A stretch of DNA of 64,000 nt. Source: Lederbergia sp. NSJ-179 (GTDB lineage: Bacteria > Bacillota > Bacilli > Bacillales > Bacillaceae_C). Positions 24,126 through 33,448 of this stretch are shown piece after piece (positions within the stretch are counted from its first letter, which is position 1; every line of letters begins with the position of its first letter). The stretch is taken from contig NZ_JALIFP010000007.1 of assembly GCF_022867885.1 (NCBI RefSeq), positions 124,001 to 188,000 on the forward strand, in the 5' to 3' direction. A program made the position numbers and the translations under genes. Below the pieces are notes generated by a model. It worked only from the letters and a program-made list of their open reading frames with translations, was not told the origin of the DNA and searched no databases.

Positions 24126-25181
24126 ATGAATAAAATATTTTTTATTATGTTGATTATTGGAATTCCTTTATCTGTTTTAGGATCCATGCTTCATTTTTCG
24201 ACGATTCTGATGTTTGTCATTTACTGTTTAACGATCATTGCATTAGCCAGTTTTATGGGAAGGGCGACAGAAAGCTTAACAATTGTCGTCGGGCCAAGAT
24301 TGGGGGGACTTTTAAATGCAACGTTTGGGAATGCGGTTGAATTAATCATCTCCATTTTTTCTTTAAAAGCTGGTCTTATCGGGGTGGTCCTTGCTTCGTT
24401 AACTGGCTCTGTTATAGGGAATCTCTTGCTTGTTGGAGGCTTGTCCTTTTTTATTGGCGGCTTACAATTCAAAGTACAAAAATTTAATGTCTTCGATGCG
24501 AGACATAATTCCGGTTTATTAATGTTTGCTGTGATTGTAGCTTTCGTTATACCTGAAATGTTTAGCCAAAATTTGACAGAGGAAAAAACGATGGCGTTAA
24601 GCGTCGGTATTTCCATTATTTTAATTCTACTCTACATAGCAGCTTTGTTATTCAAGCTTGTCACACATCGCGGAGTCTACCAAACAAAGGAGTCTAAAGA
24701 AAACATTCATGCAGAAGAACCGGAATGGCAGAAAGGAAAAGCAATTCTTATTCTGGCTTTAGCGACATTAGCTGTCGCTTATATTTCGGAAAAACTCGTC
24801 CATACCTTTGAAACGGTGGGGGAGCAATTGGGATGGACCGAATTATTTATCGGCATTATCATTGTTGCAATTGTTGGGAATGCGGCAGAACATGCATCCG
24901 CTGTTTTAATGGCCATTAAGAATAAAATGGATGTCGCTGTGGAAATTGCGGTTGGCTCGACCTTACAAATTTCTATGTTCGTTGCCCCAATTTTGGTATT
25001 ATTTTCCTTATTTTTCCCAACATCAATGCCCCTTGTTTTCACCATTCCGGAAATCGTTGCTATGGTAACGGCCGTACTCCTCAATATTGTCATCTCCAAT
25101 GATGGGGAAAGCAATTGGTTTGAAGGGGCAACATTGCTTGCCGCCTATTTAATTATGGGAATTGGTTTTTATTTATTGTAA
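24126..25181 (+). CDS. chaA: Ca2+/H+ antiporter, CAX family (YfkE/ChaA)
   Basis: Exports calcium in exchange for protons. 351 aa, the length of B. subtilis YfkE; ATG 24126 reproduces its N-terminus (MNKIFFIMLIIGIPLSVLG), whereas the frame opens at 24078 without counterpart. Eleven membrane segments; the two CAX c-motifs are GNAVELIISIFSLKAG and GNAAEHASAVLMAIKNKMD, containing the transport glutamates. An acidic stretch (HAEEPEW) separates the halves. Confidence 0.93.
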   Translation: MNKIFFIMLIIGIPLSVLGSMLHFSTILMFVIYCLTIIALASFMGRATESLTIVVGPRLGGLLNATFGNAVELIISIFSLKAGLIGVVLASLTGSVIGNLLLVGGLSFFIGGLQFKVQKFNVFDARHNSGLLMFAVIVAFVIPEMFSQNLTEEKTMALSVGISIILILLYIAALLFKLVTHRGVYQTKESKENIHAEEPEWQKGKAILILALATLAVAYISEKLVHTFETVGEQLGWTELFIGIIIVAIVGNAAEHASAVLMAIKNKMDVAVEIAVGSTLQISMFVAPILVLFSLFFPTSMPLVFTIPEIVAMVTAVLLNIVISNDGESNWFEGATLLAAYLIMGIGFYLL

Positions 25182-25213
25182 TATGGATAAACCTAAGCCA
25201 TTCGGAAAAACAT

Positions 25214-25262
25214 AAAGGCAAACAACCAAACTTTTTCAAAGAATAGAAAGGGGTTTGCCTTT
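25214..25262 (+). promoter_or_regulatory. Inverted repeat masking the yfkD ribosome site
   Basis: AAAGGCAAAC at 25214-25223 is perfectly complementary to GTTTGCCTTT at 25253-25262, which abuts the yfkD ATG. The 29-nt loop holds the ribosome site AAAGGGG. Folding would pin the start codon region; there is no T-run, so simple termination is less likely. Confidence 0.5.
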
Positions 25263-26060
25263 ATGCTGAGATATTCTTTCGTTTTAGGACTGATCGTATC
25301 CTTCGTGATTACAGGTCCTTCGTTTTATACATTGGCAAAGGAACAGGCCAAAAACAAATCCATTGAACTGCCATCCTCTGTCATTAATATTGAAAACGAA
25401 AATACAAATCCGAATCAAAACGAAGATTTGCCTCATTTAAAACCAAGTGAATTTACAAAGGAATTACTAGAATCATCCGATGAACCAATTGAAAACCCGT
25501 ATTTGATCAAAATACTAAATGAATCATCCATCAATAAATCCCCATTCGCCCTTGGTATGCGGGCAACCATTTTTATGGGGACATTCCCATTAAATTATAA
25601 ATCCGAGGAGTCCATTCCAAATTGGCAATACCAAAAGGTTAATACGAATACGTATGATAATAGCTCAGGAACGTCGAACCAACAAATGAATTATGTTCAG
25701 CAGGTTCAAAAAAGAATCAAAGGAGGGCTGACCTCTAAACTTGAACAAGCGGAAGATGTTCAGAACATGATCTTATTAAAAGCGAGGCAAAAAACGCAGT
25801 TACCCCTTGCCCTAGAAACCATGGTGGGGGCAGGGACGAAGCATCAGCAAGTTTATAATGTCAATCCGAAAAAAGTGGGAAATCTAGATGCCTACGTCCC
25901 GGCGATTGTTGAAAAAGGCGAGGTTACCTATGGTGAAGTTTATTTAGTTATCCGGGGGATGAAGCGGGAAATTGTGGTAAAAAACGTCACCTCCCAAAAA
26001 ATAGGGGCTTGGCTCCCGATTCAAGATCATCTTTATTTCACCTTTCATGCAACACCTTAA
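25263..26060 (+). CDS. yfkD: YfkD-like secreted protein
   Basis: 265 aa with an N-terminal hydrophobic segment (about 4-24) followed by a polar region rich in Asn and Glu, suggesting export. The conserved part runs from INKSPFALGMRATIFMG through NWQYQKVNTN to the end. In B. subtilis yfkD belongs to the general stress regulon and its role is unknown. It lies between chaA and pdaA as expected. Confidence 0.88.
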   Translation: MLRYSFVLGLIVSFVITGPSFYTLAKEQAKNKSIELPSSVINIENENTNPNQNEDLPHLKPSEFTKELLESSDEPIENPYLIKILNESSINKSPFALGMRATIFMGTFPLNYKSEESIPNWQYQKVNTNTYDNSSGTSNQQMNYVQQVQKRIKGGLTSKLEQAEDVQNMILLKARQKTQLPLALETMVGAGTKHQQVYNVNPKKVGNLDAYVPAIVEKGEVTYGEVYLVIRGMKREIVVKNVTSQKIGAWLPIQDHLYFTFHATP

Positions 26061-26128
26061 CCAAATTTTTCATACATGAAAAAAGCAGGAATGAAAAAGC
26101 TAAAGGAAAAGGTGTAAAGGAGAAAAAG

Positions 26129-26926
26129 ATGAAAAAATCAATGAGTATATGTTTTGCCTTTTTGCTATTGTTTGGTTATGTCAATTCAGCACATGCGATA
26201 TCCAATCACCCCATTCACTGGGGTTTTAAAAAAGGTTCGAATGGACAGCAGGCGGATGCAGGACAGGAATATGAAACATTACTGAAAAAATATGGTGGCT
26301 TTTATAAAGGAAATGCTAAAGACAAAATACTTTATTTAACATTCGATAACGGGTATGAAAATGGCTACACCGAACGTATTCTCGATGTATTAAAGAAAGA
26401 AAAAGTCCCTGCGACCTTTTTTGTAACAGGGCATTATCTAAGAAGTGCTCCAGAAATTACAAAAAGAATGGTGAACGAAGGGCATATTGTCGGTAATCAT
26501 TCATGGAGTCATCCAGATTTAACCAAAATGAGCGTACCGAAAATAAAAGATGAATTGAACAAGGTTCAAAAAGAAACCGAACGAATAACGGGACAAAAAA
26601 CAATGCAATATCTTCGTCCGCCCCGAGGCATTTTAAGTGAAAGAACATTAAAGGTTGCACAAGAAGCAGGATATACCCATGTATTATGGTCGCTTGCCTA
26701 TAAAGATTGGGAAGTGGATCACCAGAAAGGTTGGAAATATGCCTATGATCATATTTTAGCTCAAGTGCATCCCGGAGCCGTTTTGCTCCTTCATACGGTT
26801 TCAAAAGATAATGCAGAAGCCCTTGAAAAGGTGATCCAGGACTTAAAAAAACAAGGATACACATTCAAAAGTCTAGATGATTTTGTCATGAAAGAGCAGA
26901 TTAAAAATCCAGCTCTTACGATGTAG
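26129..26926 (+). CDS. pdaA: PdaA, N-acetylmuramic acid deacetylase
   Basis: Polysaccharide deacetylase needed for muramic-delta-lactam in the spore cortex and thus for germination; implies an endospore former. 265 aa with signal peptide (about 1-25, AHA-IS). NodB motifs: LTFDNGYENG (Asn in place of the second Asp, as in PdaA), GNHSWSHPDL (metal His pair), YLRPPRGILS and VLLLHTVS. ATG 26129 follows AAAGGAGA; the frame opens earlier within yfkD's end. Confidence 0.94.
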   Translation: MKKSMSICFAFLLLFGYVNSAHAISNHPIHWGFKKGSNGQQADAGQEYETLLKKYGGFYKGNAKDKILYLTFDNGYENGYTERILDVLKKEKVPATFFVTGHYLRSAPEITKRMVNEGHIVGNHSWSHPDLTKMSVPKIKDELNKVQKETERITGQKTMQYLRPPRGILSERTLKVAQEAGYTHVLWSLAYKDWEVDHQKGWKYAYDHILAQVHPGAVLLLHTVSKDNAEALEKVIQDLKKQGYTFKSLDDFVMKEQIKNPALTM

Positions 26927-26942
26927 GGGCACTTCATCACAG

Positions 26943-26994
26943 GGCCGTCCAATAGTCTATTTTCGGTATTTTCGGTTATTGGATGGCCATTTTT
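26943..26994 (+). terminator. Rho-independent terminator of pdaA
   Basis: GGCC-TCCAATA pairs with TATTGGA-GGCC (12-bp stem with one mismatch), followed by ATTTTT. Confidence 0.9.
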
Positions 26995-27101
26995 CGTTCA
27001 ATGTACCCTTTTTGGACAAATTTCTTTTAATCCCGATGAAGTATAGCATAAATGCTCTTAAATGGTATACTAAAGAAAACATTCTAATTGGGGTTATATG
27101 T

Positions 27102-27968
27102 ATGTGGAAAGAAAAAATAGAGATTGCTGGTCCTTATAATTTTGATTTAGCTCTAAGCCGATTAGCAATGGATCCGTTAAATCAATTGAACCAGAAAGAA
27201 AGATTGATTCGGGTGCCGATCTATGAAGATCAGCCCGAAGTAGCGATTGTACAAGCGATTGGAACAACAGATCAGCCCGCATTTTTAATAAGTGGTCACA
27301 AAGAAAAAACAAAAGAAAAGGTTTTAAAAAGGATTTTTTCGATATTTCAGTGGAATATTTCATTAAAAGATATACATGCCCATTTTTTAAAAACGTCTTT
27401 AAAAGATATATTTATCGTGCATCACGGAACACCGATTATATTAGATTTTACTCCTTATACAACGTTAGTTAAATCGATTATCCATCAGCAAGTACATATG
27501 AAATTTGCGATCTCGTTAACCGCAACATTTGTGCAAACATTTGGTTTTCAAGTCGATGGAGTCCCGTTTTATCCATCACCTGCTACAATTGCTGAGCTTA
27601 AACCGGAACAATTAAGGCCCTTAAAGTTCAGTCAACGGAAGGCAGAATACTTGATCGACCTAGGAAAGAGAATAGCAAGCAAGGAATTGAATTTGGATGA
27701 ATTAGCTAAGTTATCGGATGAAGAGATTAAGAAAGAACTGGTCAAAATTCGTGGAGTGGGACCTTGGACAGCACAATCTTTTTTACTTTCAGGGCTCGGA
27801 AGACCGAATCTTTTTCCGATGGCGGATATTGGGATTCAAAAAGCGATTAAATCATTATTTACACTGGAACAGAAACCGACACAAACAGAAATGCTGGAGT
27901 ATAGTCGAGAATGGGAACCTTATTTAAGCTATGCCACCCTTTATTTATGGAGAAGCATTGAACCATAG
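27102..27968 (+). CDS. DNA-3-methyladenine glycosylase II family (YfjP-like)
   Basis: Base-excision repair enzyme removing alkylated purines. 288 aa from ATG 27102 (YfjP length; upstream frame to 26979 has no site). The helix-hairpin-helix is KIRGVGPWTAQSFLLSGLG, and the catalytic aspartate follows in LFPMADIGIQKAI, about 20 residues on. IIHQQVHMKFAISLT is the standard Q-Q helix of AlkA-type enzymes. Own TATACT (27066) suggests separate transcription. Confidence 0.9.
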   Translation: MWKEKIEIAGPYNFDLALSRLAMDPLNQLNQKERLIRVPIYEDQPEVAIVQAIGTTDQPAFLISGHKEKTKEKVLKRIFSIFQWNISLKDIHAHFLKTSLKDIFIVHHGTPIILDFTPYTTLVKSIIHQQVHMKFAISLTATFVQTFGFQVDGVPFYPSPATIAELKPEQLRPLKFSQRKAEYLIDLGKRIASKELNLDELAKLSDEEIKKELVKIRGVGPWTAQSFLLSGLGRPNLFPMADIGIQKAIKSLFTLEQKPTQTEMLEYSREWEPYLSYATLYLWRSIEP

Positions 27969-28088
27969 GCGGAGTGATTTTTAAAGGATTTGGGGAATTT
28001 TTGCTTAAATGAAGTTATATACTATTATATTACTATAATAACATTATAATAGACTATAAATATGTAATGATAAGTGGGGGTGAATAAA

Positions 28089-28940
28089 GTGAAGAAAATT
28101 ATATTAAGTGCGGATAGTACTTGTGACTTGGATGATAGACTGAAAGAACGATATGAAGTTTATTGCCAACCTCTTCATATTAATTTAGGCGGTAAACAGT
28201 ATGAAGATGGAGTCAATATTACGCCAGATGACATTTACGATACCTATCAAAAGCAACGCATTTTGCCGAAAACATCAGCTCCTAATCCTAAAGAATATAT
28301 CGATTATTTTAAAAAGTGGACAGATCAGGGTTATGAGGTGATCCATATCAGTCTTGGTTCGGGCCTTTCTTCCTCGTATCAAAATGCCTGTATAGCTGCA
28401 GAAGAACTTGGAAATGTATATCCAATAGATTCAGGCAATCTTTCTACAGGAATGGGACTCCTTGTGATCGAAGCGGCTGAGCGTATTGCCAAGGGCATAC
28501 CGGCCACTCAAATCTATGAAGAAGTGAATCAATTAAAATCTAAAGTTCATGCGAGTTTTGTTATCGATAATCTCACTTACCTTCATGAGGGTGGGAGATG
28601 TTCCGCCATTGCTGCACTTAGTGCAAATTTATTAAATATTAAACCTTGTATTGAGGTTGATCATACAAGTGGAAATATGAATGTAGGGAAAAAATATCGG
28701 GGTTCTTTGCCTAAGACTTTAAAACGGTACACAATGGATAAGCTAAACGAGCGATCGGATTTAAAACTTGATCGGATTTTTATCACCCACTCAGGAACAG
28801 CTCCTGAGAATATCGACATAGTTAGAAAGATCATTGAAGAGGTCGCTGATTTCAAAGAAATCTTCGTGACACGAGCCGGATGCACCATTTCATCCCATTG
28901 TGGTCCGAATACACTCGGCGTATTATTTATGACAAACTAA
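28089..28940 (+). CDS. DegV-family fatty-acid-binding protein
   Basis: EDD-fold protein that binds fatty acids (FakB type). 283 aa; GTG 28089 lies behind GTGGGGGTGA, better than GTG 28074. Signatures: ILSADSTCDLDD at the N-terminus, LPKTSAPNPKEY, VIHISLGSGLSSSYQNA and SGNLSTGMGLLV; C-terminal RAGCTISSHCGPNTLGV. Such proteins feed acyl groups to FakA kinase; no kinase gene is nearby. Confidence 0.92.
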   Translation: MKKIILSADSTCDLDDRLKERYEVYCQPLHINLGGKQYEDGVNITPDDIYDTYQKQRILPKTSAPNPKEYIDYFKKWTDQGYEVIHISLGSGLSSSYQNACIAAEELGNVYPIDSGNLSTGMGLLVIEAAERIAKGIPATQIYEEVNQLKSKVHASFVIDNLTYLHEGGRCSAIAALSANLLNIKPCIEVDHTSGNMNVGKKYRGSLPKTLKRYTMDKLNERSDLKLDRIFITHSGTAPENIDIVRKIIEEVADFKEIFVTRAGCTISSHCGPNTLGVLFMTN

Positions 28941-28968
28941 CAAGGACAACCTATCCCCTATAAAAACA

Positions 28969-29000
28969 CCCCTTTAGATATTCATCTCTAAAGGGGTTTA
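28969..29000 (+). terminator. Rho-independent terminator of the degV gene
   Basis: CCCCTTTAGA pairs perfectly with TCTAAAGGGG, followed by TTTACC. Confidence 0.85.
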
Positions 29001-29136
29001 CCAATATATTCAATTACGAAGGATGAACTTCCATTTTATCCTCAATCCATCTCCGCAAAATAACGGTGTCTCTCCTCGTAAAAGCCTTCTGTAAATATTT
29101 CGTAGGTGTTATAATGGCTCAAAAGAGGTGGATATC

Positions 29137-30540
29137 ATGGTGAATGAGCTAAAGGAACGGTTAATCCAAAAGGGCGATTATCTCTTAAAAAATGAAATAG
29201 AACGTTTAGAAGAAGCCATTGATTTTGGAGAAAAAGCACATCATGGTCAAAAAAGGGCGACAGGAGAACCTTATATTACTCATCCGATCGCGGTATGTGA
29301 AATTCTTTTGGAATATAGGGCTGACATCACATCTCTTATTTCATCCTTGCTTCACGATGTCGTGGAGGATACACCTATATCTAGCGCAGAAATAAAAGAA
29401 AAATTTGGTGAACAAGTCTCAAGTATTGTAGAGGGCTTGACTAAAGTAGAAAAAGGGCAGCTTGATAAAGAAGAATATCATGCCATTAATACGGAGAAAT
29501 TACTTTCCGCTTCTGTAAAAGACATTAGAGTTGCCGTTATTAAAATAGCAGACAGATTGCATAACATGAGGACACTTGCTGTTAAAAAAGTCGAAAAGAA
29601 GGTACCGTACGCGAACGAAACTTTGCTCTTTTTTTCACCCCTTGCGGAGAGATTAGGGCTATATAAAATTCAGGAAGAGTTAGAAGAAATTGGATTTGGT
29701 TATCTGAATCCTTCTAAATTTCATCGTATTGAAAAATTAATGAACAACTACTCCAATATATTTGCACACATTTTTAATCGTTGTCTTAAGGAAGTAAAGA
29801 AAGAAGGAGGGGCAGTAATCATCGATTTGGAGTGGAGTAAAGTCCCGATATACAAAGCATCCTCGCTATTACAAGAAGATCAAGACTTAATGGACTTATT
29901 TTGTATAAAGGTGATTACAAAATCTACGATAGACTGCTATACTGCATTAGGAATTATACATCGGCTGTACAATCCCATAGAACATCAATTCATTGATCAT
30001 ATTGCCATTGAGAAATCTCCATTTTTAAGACAGCTATACACCAAAGTACTTATTAGGAATGTGAAAGTGAATTTTACCATTCAGACTGAATGTGATAAAA
30101 AAATGAATGACAGTGGCGTATTCGGGTTATTAAAAAAAGATCTATCAGGTCAAGATTTAGTAACTTTAGGTAGAATGTTATTGGGAGATTCCATATGTAC
30201 CGTTCAAACCATTGCTAAGACTCCGATTGAATTTCAAGATATTATTTCGTTTGACCTACTTCAAAGAGAAATAACAGCATGTACTCCTAAAATGGATGTA
30301 GTGTTATTGCCAGAAGGCTCTACGATTATTGATTTTGCCTTCTCTTTAGATCCACATTTGGCCAAAAGGATGTTTTCCGCAAAGATTAATGGTGAATTAA
30401 AACTTATTCATACGATTATTCATGACATGGATATTGTAGAAATACAAACGACTAATAAAGAAACAGTCCATCCTCATTGGCTTAATTTTGCTCAGACTTC
30501 TAAAGCGCAAAAGGAAATTAGTGAATGGTTAAATATCTGA
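29137..30540 (+). CDS. RelA/SpoT-homologue with HD hydrolase, degenerate synthetase and TGS domains
   Basis: 467 aa from ATG 29137 (AGAGGTG site; TATAAT at 29110-29115). The HD domain (about 15-180) is complete: HHGQKRATGEPYITHP, His73-Asp74, Glu77-Asp78 and DRLHNMRTL (Asp139, Asn143), the (p)ppGpp hydrolase set. The synthetase-like part (about 200-370) keeps DCYTALGIIHRLYNPI but lacks the basic RxK substrate loop and the YQSLH motif (here FLRQLYTKV), so synthesis is unlikely. A TGS domain follows (about 380-440). It is far shorter than the ~730-aa Rel of Bacillus and lacks the ACT region. Confidence 0.82.
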   Translation: MVNELKERLIQKGDYLLKNEIERLEEAIDFGEKAHHGQKRATGEPYITHPIAVCEILLEYRADITSLISSLLHDVVEDTPISSAEIKEKFGEQVSSIVEGLTKVEKGQLDKEEYHAINTEKLLSASVKDIRVAVIKIADRLHNMRTLAVKKVEKKVPYANETLLFFSPLAERLGLYKIQEELEEIGFGYLNPSKFHRIEKLMNNYSNIFAHIFNRCLKEVKKEGGAVIIDLEWSKVPIYKASSLLQEDQDLMDLFCIKVITKSTIDCYTALGIIHRLYNPIEHQFIDHIAIEKSPFLRQLYTKVLIRNVKVNFTIQTECDKKMNDSGVFGLLKKDLSGQDLVTLGRMLLGDSICTVQTIAKTPIEFQDIISFDLLQREITACTPKMDVVLLPEGSTIIDFAFSLDPHLAKRMFSAKINGELKLIHTIIHDMDIVEIQTTNKETVHPHWLNFAQTSKAQKEISEWLNI

Positions 30541-30753
30541 ACAAAAATTGGCTCATTATTTTAAGACACTGTCCCTACTAAAATTTCTTTACCGTTTGTA
30601 AAAGATTTTCATTAAATAGGAGGGAGCTGATATTATTTGAAAGGTTGTTAAAACAAAAGCTTTCAATTGCTTATCAAAATCATAGAATAGTAGCTATTTT
30701 CATTTATAAATAATATTGATATACTATAATTAGACTATCATTGATACAGAAAA

Positions 30754-30819
30754 GGGGTATTCCTGTCGCGTCTTGCATTGTTATGACGCTTAAGCAAGAA
30801 TGCCTGCATCCTTTCTGCA
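30754..30819 (+). promoter_or_regulatory. Structured leader of mqo, possible pseudoknot
   Basis: GGTATTC (30756-30762) pairs with GAATGCC (30798-30804); inside, GCGTC (30768-30772) pairs with GACGC (30785-30789), and TTGC in that loop (30773-30776) is complementary to GCAA (30794-30797), giving a compact pseudoknot-like fold. It lies 30 nt before the mqo start. No terminator T-run follows. The rest of the 308-bp gap is AT-rich with promoter-like TATAAT boxes near 30725. Confidence 0.4.
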
Positions 30820-30848
30820 AATCTTAAGGTATAAGGATATGGTAAAAA

Positions 30849-32390
30849 ATGAGTAACAGACAGACAAATACAGACGTGATTTTAATTGGTGCTGGGATCA
30901 TGAGTGCCACTTTGGGAACACTATTGAAAGAATTGGCACCGGACTGGAAAATTAAAGTGTTTGAAAAACTCGCAGACGCAGGTGAGGAAAGCTCGAACGA
31001 ATGGAATAATGCAGGAACGGGGCATTCTGCACTATGCGAGCTAAACTATACTGTCGAAAAACCAGATGGATCCATGGATATCAGTAAAGCGATAAAAATA
31101 AATGAACAGTTTCAGCTTTCAAGACAGTTCTGGTCTTATCTTGTAAATAGCAATCTGATCCGTAATCCGCAGGACTTTATCATGCCTTTACCTCACATGA
31201 GTTACGTACAGGGAGAAGAAAATGTAAAGTTTTTGAAAAAACGTTTCGAAGCCCTTTCTAACAACCCTCTGTTCCAAGGGATGGAATTTTCCGATGACCC
31301 AGAAGAACTGGCGGAATGGGTTCCGCTTATGTTTAAGGAACGAACTTTCAACGAACCTATTGCGACAACAAAAATCGATTCTGGAACGGATGTCAATTTT
31401 GGTGCTTTAACGCATATGTTGTTCGACCACTTAAAAAGCCATCATGTCGAGATCAACTACAAACATGGTGTGAAAAGTTTGAAACGCACTAGTGACGGAT
31501 TGTGGGAGTTGAAAGTGAAAAATCTGGATAGTGGCACTATTGAACGCCATACAGCAAAATTCGTTTTTATCGGCGCTGGAGGAGGAAGCTTGCATTTACT
31601 GCAAAAATCCGGTATTCCTGAGGGAAAACATATTGGGGGATTTCCAGTAAGTGGACTATTTATGGTGTGTAACAATCCGGATGTTGTCGAGCAGCATCAG
31701 GCAAAAGTATATGGCAAGGCTTCGGTTGGCGCCCCTCCAATGTCTGTTCCCCATCTTGACACAAGATATATCGACAATAAAAAATCGTTGCTATTTGGAC
31801 CATTTGCTGGTTTTTCACCGAAATTTTTAAAAACAGGTTCAATGTTTGACTTGATCACTTCCGTAAAACCGCATAATGTCTTGACGATGTTGGCGGCAGG
31901 CGTAAAAGAGTTATCATTGACAAAATACTTGATCCAGCAACTGATGTTATCGAAAGAACAACGTATGGAAGAATTACGTAAGTTTGTTCCGAATGCGAAA
32001 GCGGAAGATTGGGATTTAGTGGTAGCGGGTCAACGGGTGCAAGTGATCAAAGACACTGCTAGCGGTGGCAAAGGAACGCTTCAATTTGGTACAGAAGTTG
32101 TAAGTGCAGCCGATGGCTCGATCGCTGCCTTGCTCGGTGCTTCCCCGGGAGCTTCTACTGCTGTTCACGTCATGCTTGATGTTATCAAAAGATGCTTCCC
32201 GCAACATCTAAAAGAGTGGGAACCAAAAATAAAAGAAATGATTCCTTCTTATGGTGTGTCACTCGCGGAAAATCCAGAGCTTTTCCACGAAATTCATACT
32301 TCAACTGCACAGGTGCTTGGTCTAAACAAAAACTTACCGAACCACGTTCATTCTTCGGAGGGGAAAACAAAGGTACTAGAACAAGCTTAG
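30849..32390 (+). CDS. mqo: Malate:quinone oxidoreductase
   Basis: Peripheral membrane FAD enzyme oxidising malate to oxaloacetate with quinone as acceptor (TCA cycle/respiratory chain). 513 aa. FAD-binding motif [17 protein letters not shown] at the N-terminus; [36 protein letters not shown] and a C-terminal [17 protein letters not shown] match the Mqo family. ATG 30849 follows AAGGATAT. Confidence 0.96.
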   Translation: MSNRQTNTDVILIGAGIMSATLGTLLKELAPDWKIKVFEKLADAGEESSNEWNNAGTGHSALCELNYTVEKPDGSMDISKAIKINEQFQLSRQFWSYLVNSNLIRNPQDFIMPLPHMSYVQGEENVKFLKKRFEALSNNPLFQGMEFSDDPEELAEWVPLMFKERTFNEPIATTKIDSGTDVNFGALTHMLFDHLKSHHVEINYKHGVKSLKRTSDGLWELKVKNLDSGTIERHTAKFVFIGAGGGSLHLLQKSGIPEGKHIGGFPVSGLFMVCNNPDVVEQHQAKVYGKASVGAPPMSVPHLDTRYIDNKKSLLFGPFAGFSPKFLKTGSMFDLITSVKPHNVLTMLAAGVKELSLTKYLIQQLMLSKEQRMEELRKFVPNAKAEDWDLVVAGQRVQVIKDTASGGKGTLQFGTEVVSAADGSIAALLGASPGASTAVHVMLDVIKRCFPQHLKEWEPKIKEMIPSYGVSLAENPELFHEIHTSTAQVLGLNKNLPNHVHSSEGKTKVLEQA

Positions 32391-32479
32391 GTCATATTAA
32401 TGGACGATTTTTCCCTGATAAATCACTGAAAAGCACTGAGTGAGAAATAAAATAATAAAATGATTAAAATGAAGATATA

Positions 32480-32515
32480 GAACCTTTGATCTATTTTTGG
32501 ATTGGAGGTTCTTTT
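32480..32515 (+). terminator. Rho-independent terminator of mqo
   Basis: GAACCT..GATC pairs with GGATT..AGGTTC, followed by TTTT. Confidence 0.75.
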
Positions 32516-32640
32516 CATGATATGGATATTGCAGAAATACCAAACGACGAATAATGGTCAATCCCAATTGACTTATTATACTTAGACGTCTGAAGCTAGA
32601 GAAAATTTGTGAATGATTAAATATTTAAATATAAATAAAT
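32516..32640 (+). pseudogene. Degenerate copy of the 3' end of the RSH gene
   Basis: From CATGATATGGATATTG on, about 120 bp align with the end of the RSH gene at 30421-30545 (CATGACATGGATATTG...), with one inserted C, scattered substitutions and in-frame stops; GTGAATG.TTAAATAT near the end is also shared. It sits just past the mqo terminator. The rest of the gap to 32857 contains AT-rich sequence and a GGAGG followed by a five-codon frame; nothing else was recognised. Confidence 0.7.
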
Positions 32641-32856
32641 CTAACTGATGGAGGGAGTATGGAGAAAAAATGAATCTGTAAATTTGACAGGCAGGCTCCA
32701 TGTATGAAAAGCAAAGAAAAATGAATAGTCTTGGAGACCAGAGGAGACAGATAGTCCGTAAAGAGACATTTGCTATACCGGTGTTTTCCCTCTAAAATGT
32801 ATTTGGAGAAATTAATTTTTATTAGGGAGTTTTTCAATTATAATTCAGAAAACGAG

Positions 32857-33447
32857 GTGATCTTTATCAGTATTCCAGAAAGTAAAAAATATACTTATGC
32901 AGATTACATGAATTGGGATGAAGATGTTTATATTGAGGTGATTGAAGGTGAAATGATAAGTATGTCTCCTTCGCCAACACCGAGACATCAAGATGTGGTA
33001 GGTGAACTGACGGCTGAATTTAAAATGTTCTTGCGCGGAAAAGACTGTATGGCTTTTTCGACGCCTATGGACGTTTGTTTATTTGCTGATAACGAAGCGA
33101 AATATGAGGATATTCAAGATTGGGTACAACCTGATTTAATCGTGGTTTGTGATAAGAAAAAGATCAGAGAGACAAACATTACGGGAGCGCCAGATTTAGT
33201 AGTAGAAGTTCTCTCACCATCCACAGCTAGAAATGATCGGTGGGTTAAGTTCAACAGTTATGAAAAAGCCGGTGTGCGAGAGTACTGGATTGTTGACCCC
33301 TATAATATGTCTATTGAAGTATATGAACTCAATGGAAATTCTTTCAAACAAACAGGTGTTTATGGAAAAGATGGGCTGCTTCCCGTTGGTATTTTTCCTG
33401 AATTTAAAATTGATTTGAAAAATATCTTTAAAGAATTAGGGCTTTAG
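32857..33447 (+). CDS. Uma2-family (DUF820) PD-(D/E)XK nuclease-fold protein
   Basis: About 195 aa. Conserved Uma2 pattern: YTYADYMNWDEDVYIEVIEG, HQDVVGELTAEF, WVQPDLIVVCDKKK, APDLVVEVLSPSTARNDRW and YEKAGVREYWIVDP, giving the Asp-Glu-Lys nuclease-like site. Biological role of the family is unknown. The start is uncertain: the best site (GAGGTG at 32854-32859) is followed by ATC rather than ATG where homologues begin (ISIPESKKY); GTG 32857 is the nearest regular codon and the frame is open back to 32770. Confidence 0.82.
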   Translation: MIFISIPESKKYTYADYMNWDEDVYIEVIEGEMISMSPSPTPRHQDVVGELTAEFKMFLRGKDCMAFSTPMDVCLFADNEAKYEDIQDWVQPDLIVVCDKKKIRETNITGAPDLVVEVLSPSTARNDRWVKFNSYEKAGVREYWIVDPYNMSIEVYELNGNSFKQTGVYGKDGLLPVGIFPEFKIDLKNIFKELGL

Positions 33448-33448
33448 G

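Noticed and set aside
29002-29127. Minus-strand 30-codon frame between degV and the RSH gene
   Set aside because: Open and somewhat protein-like, but without start, ribosome site or recognisable family; it also covers the RSH promoter.
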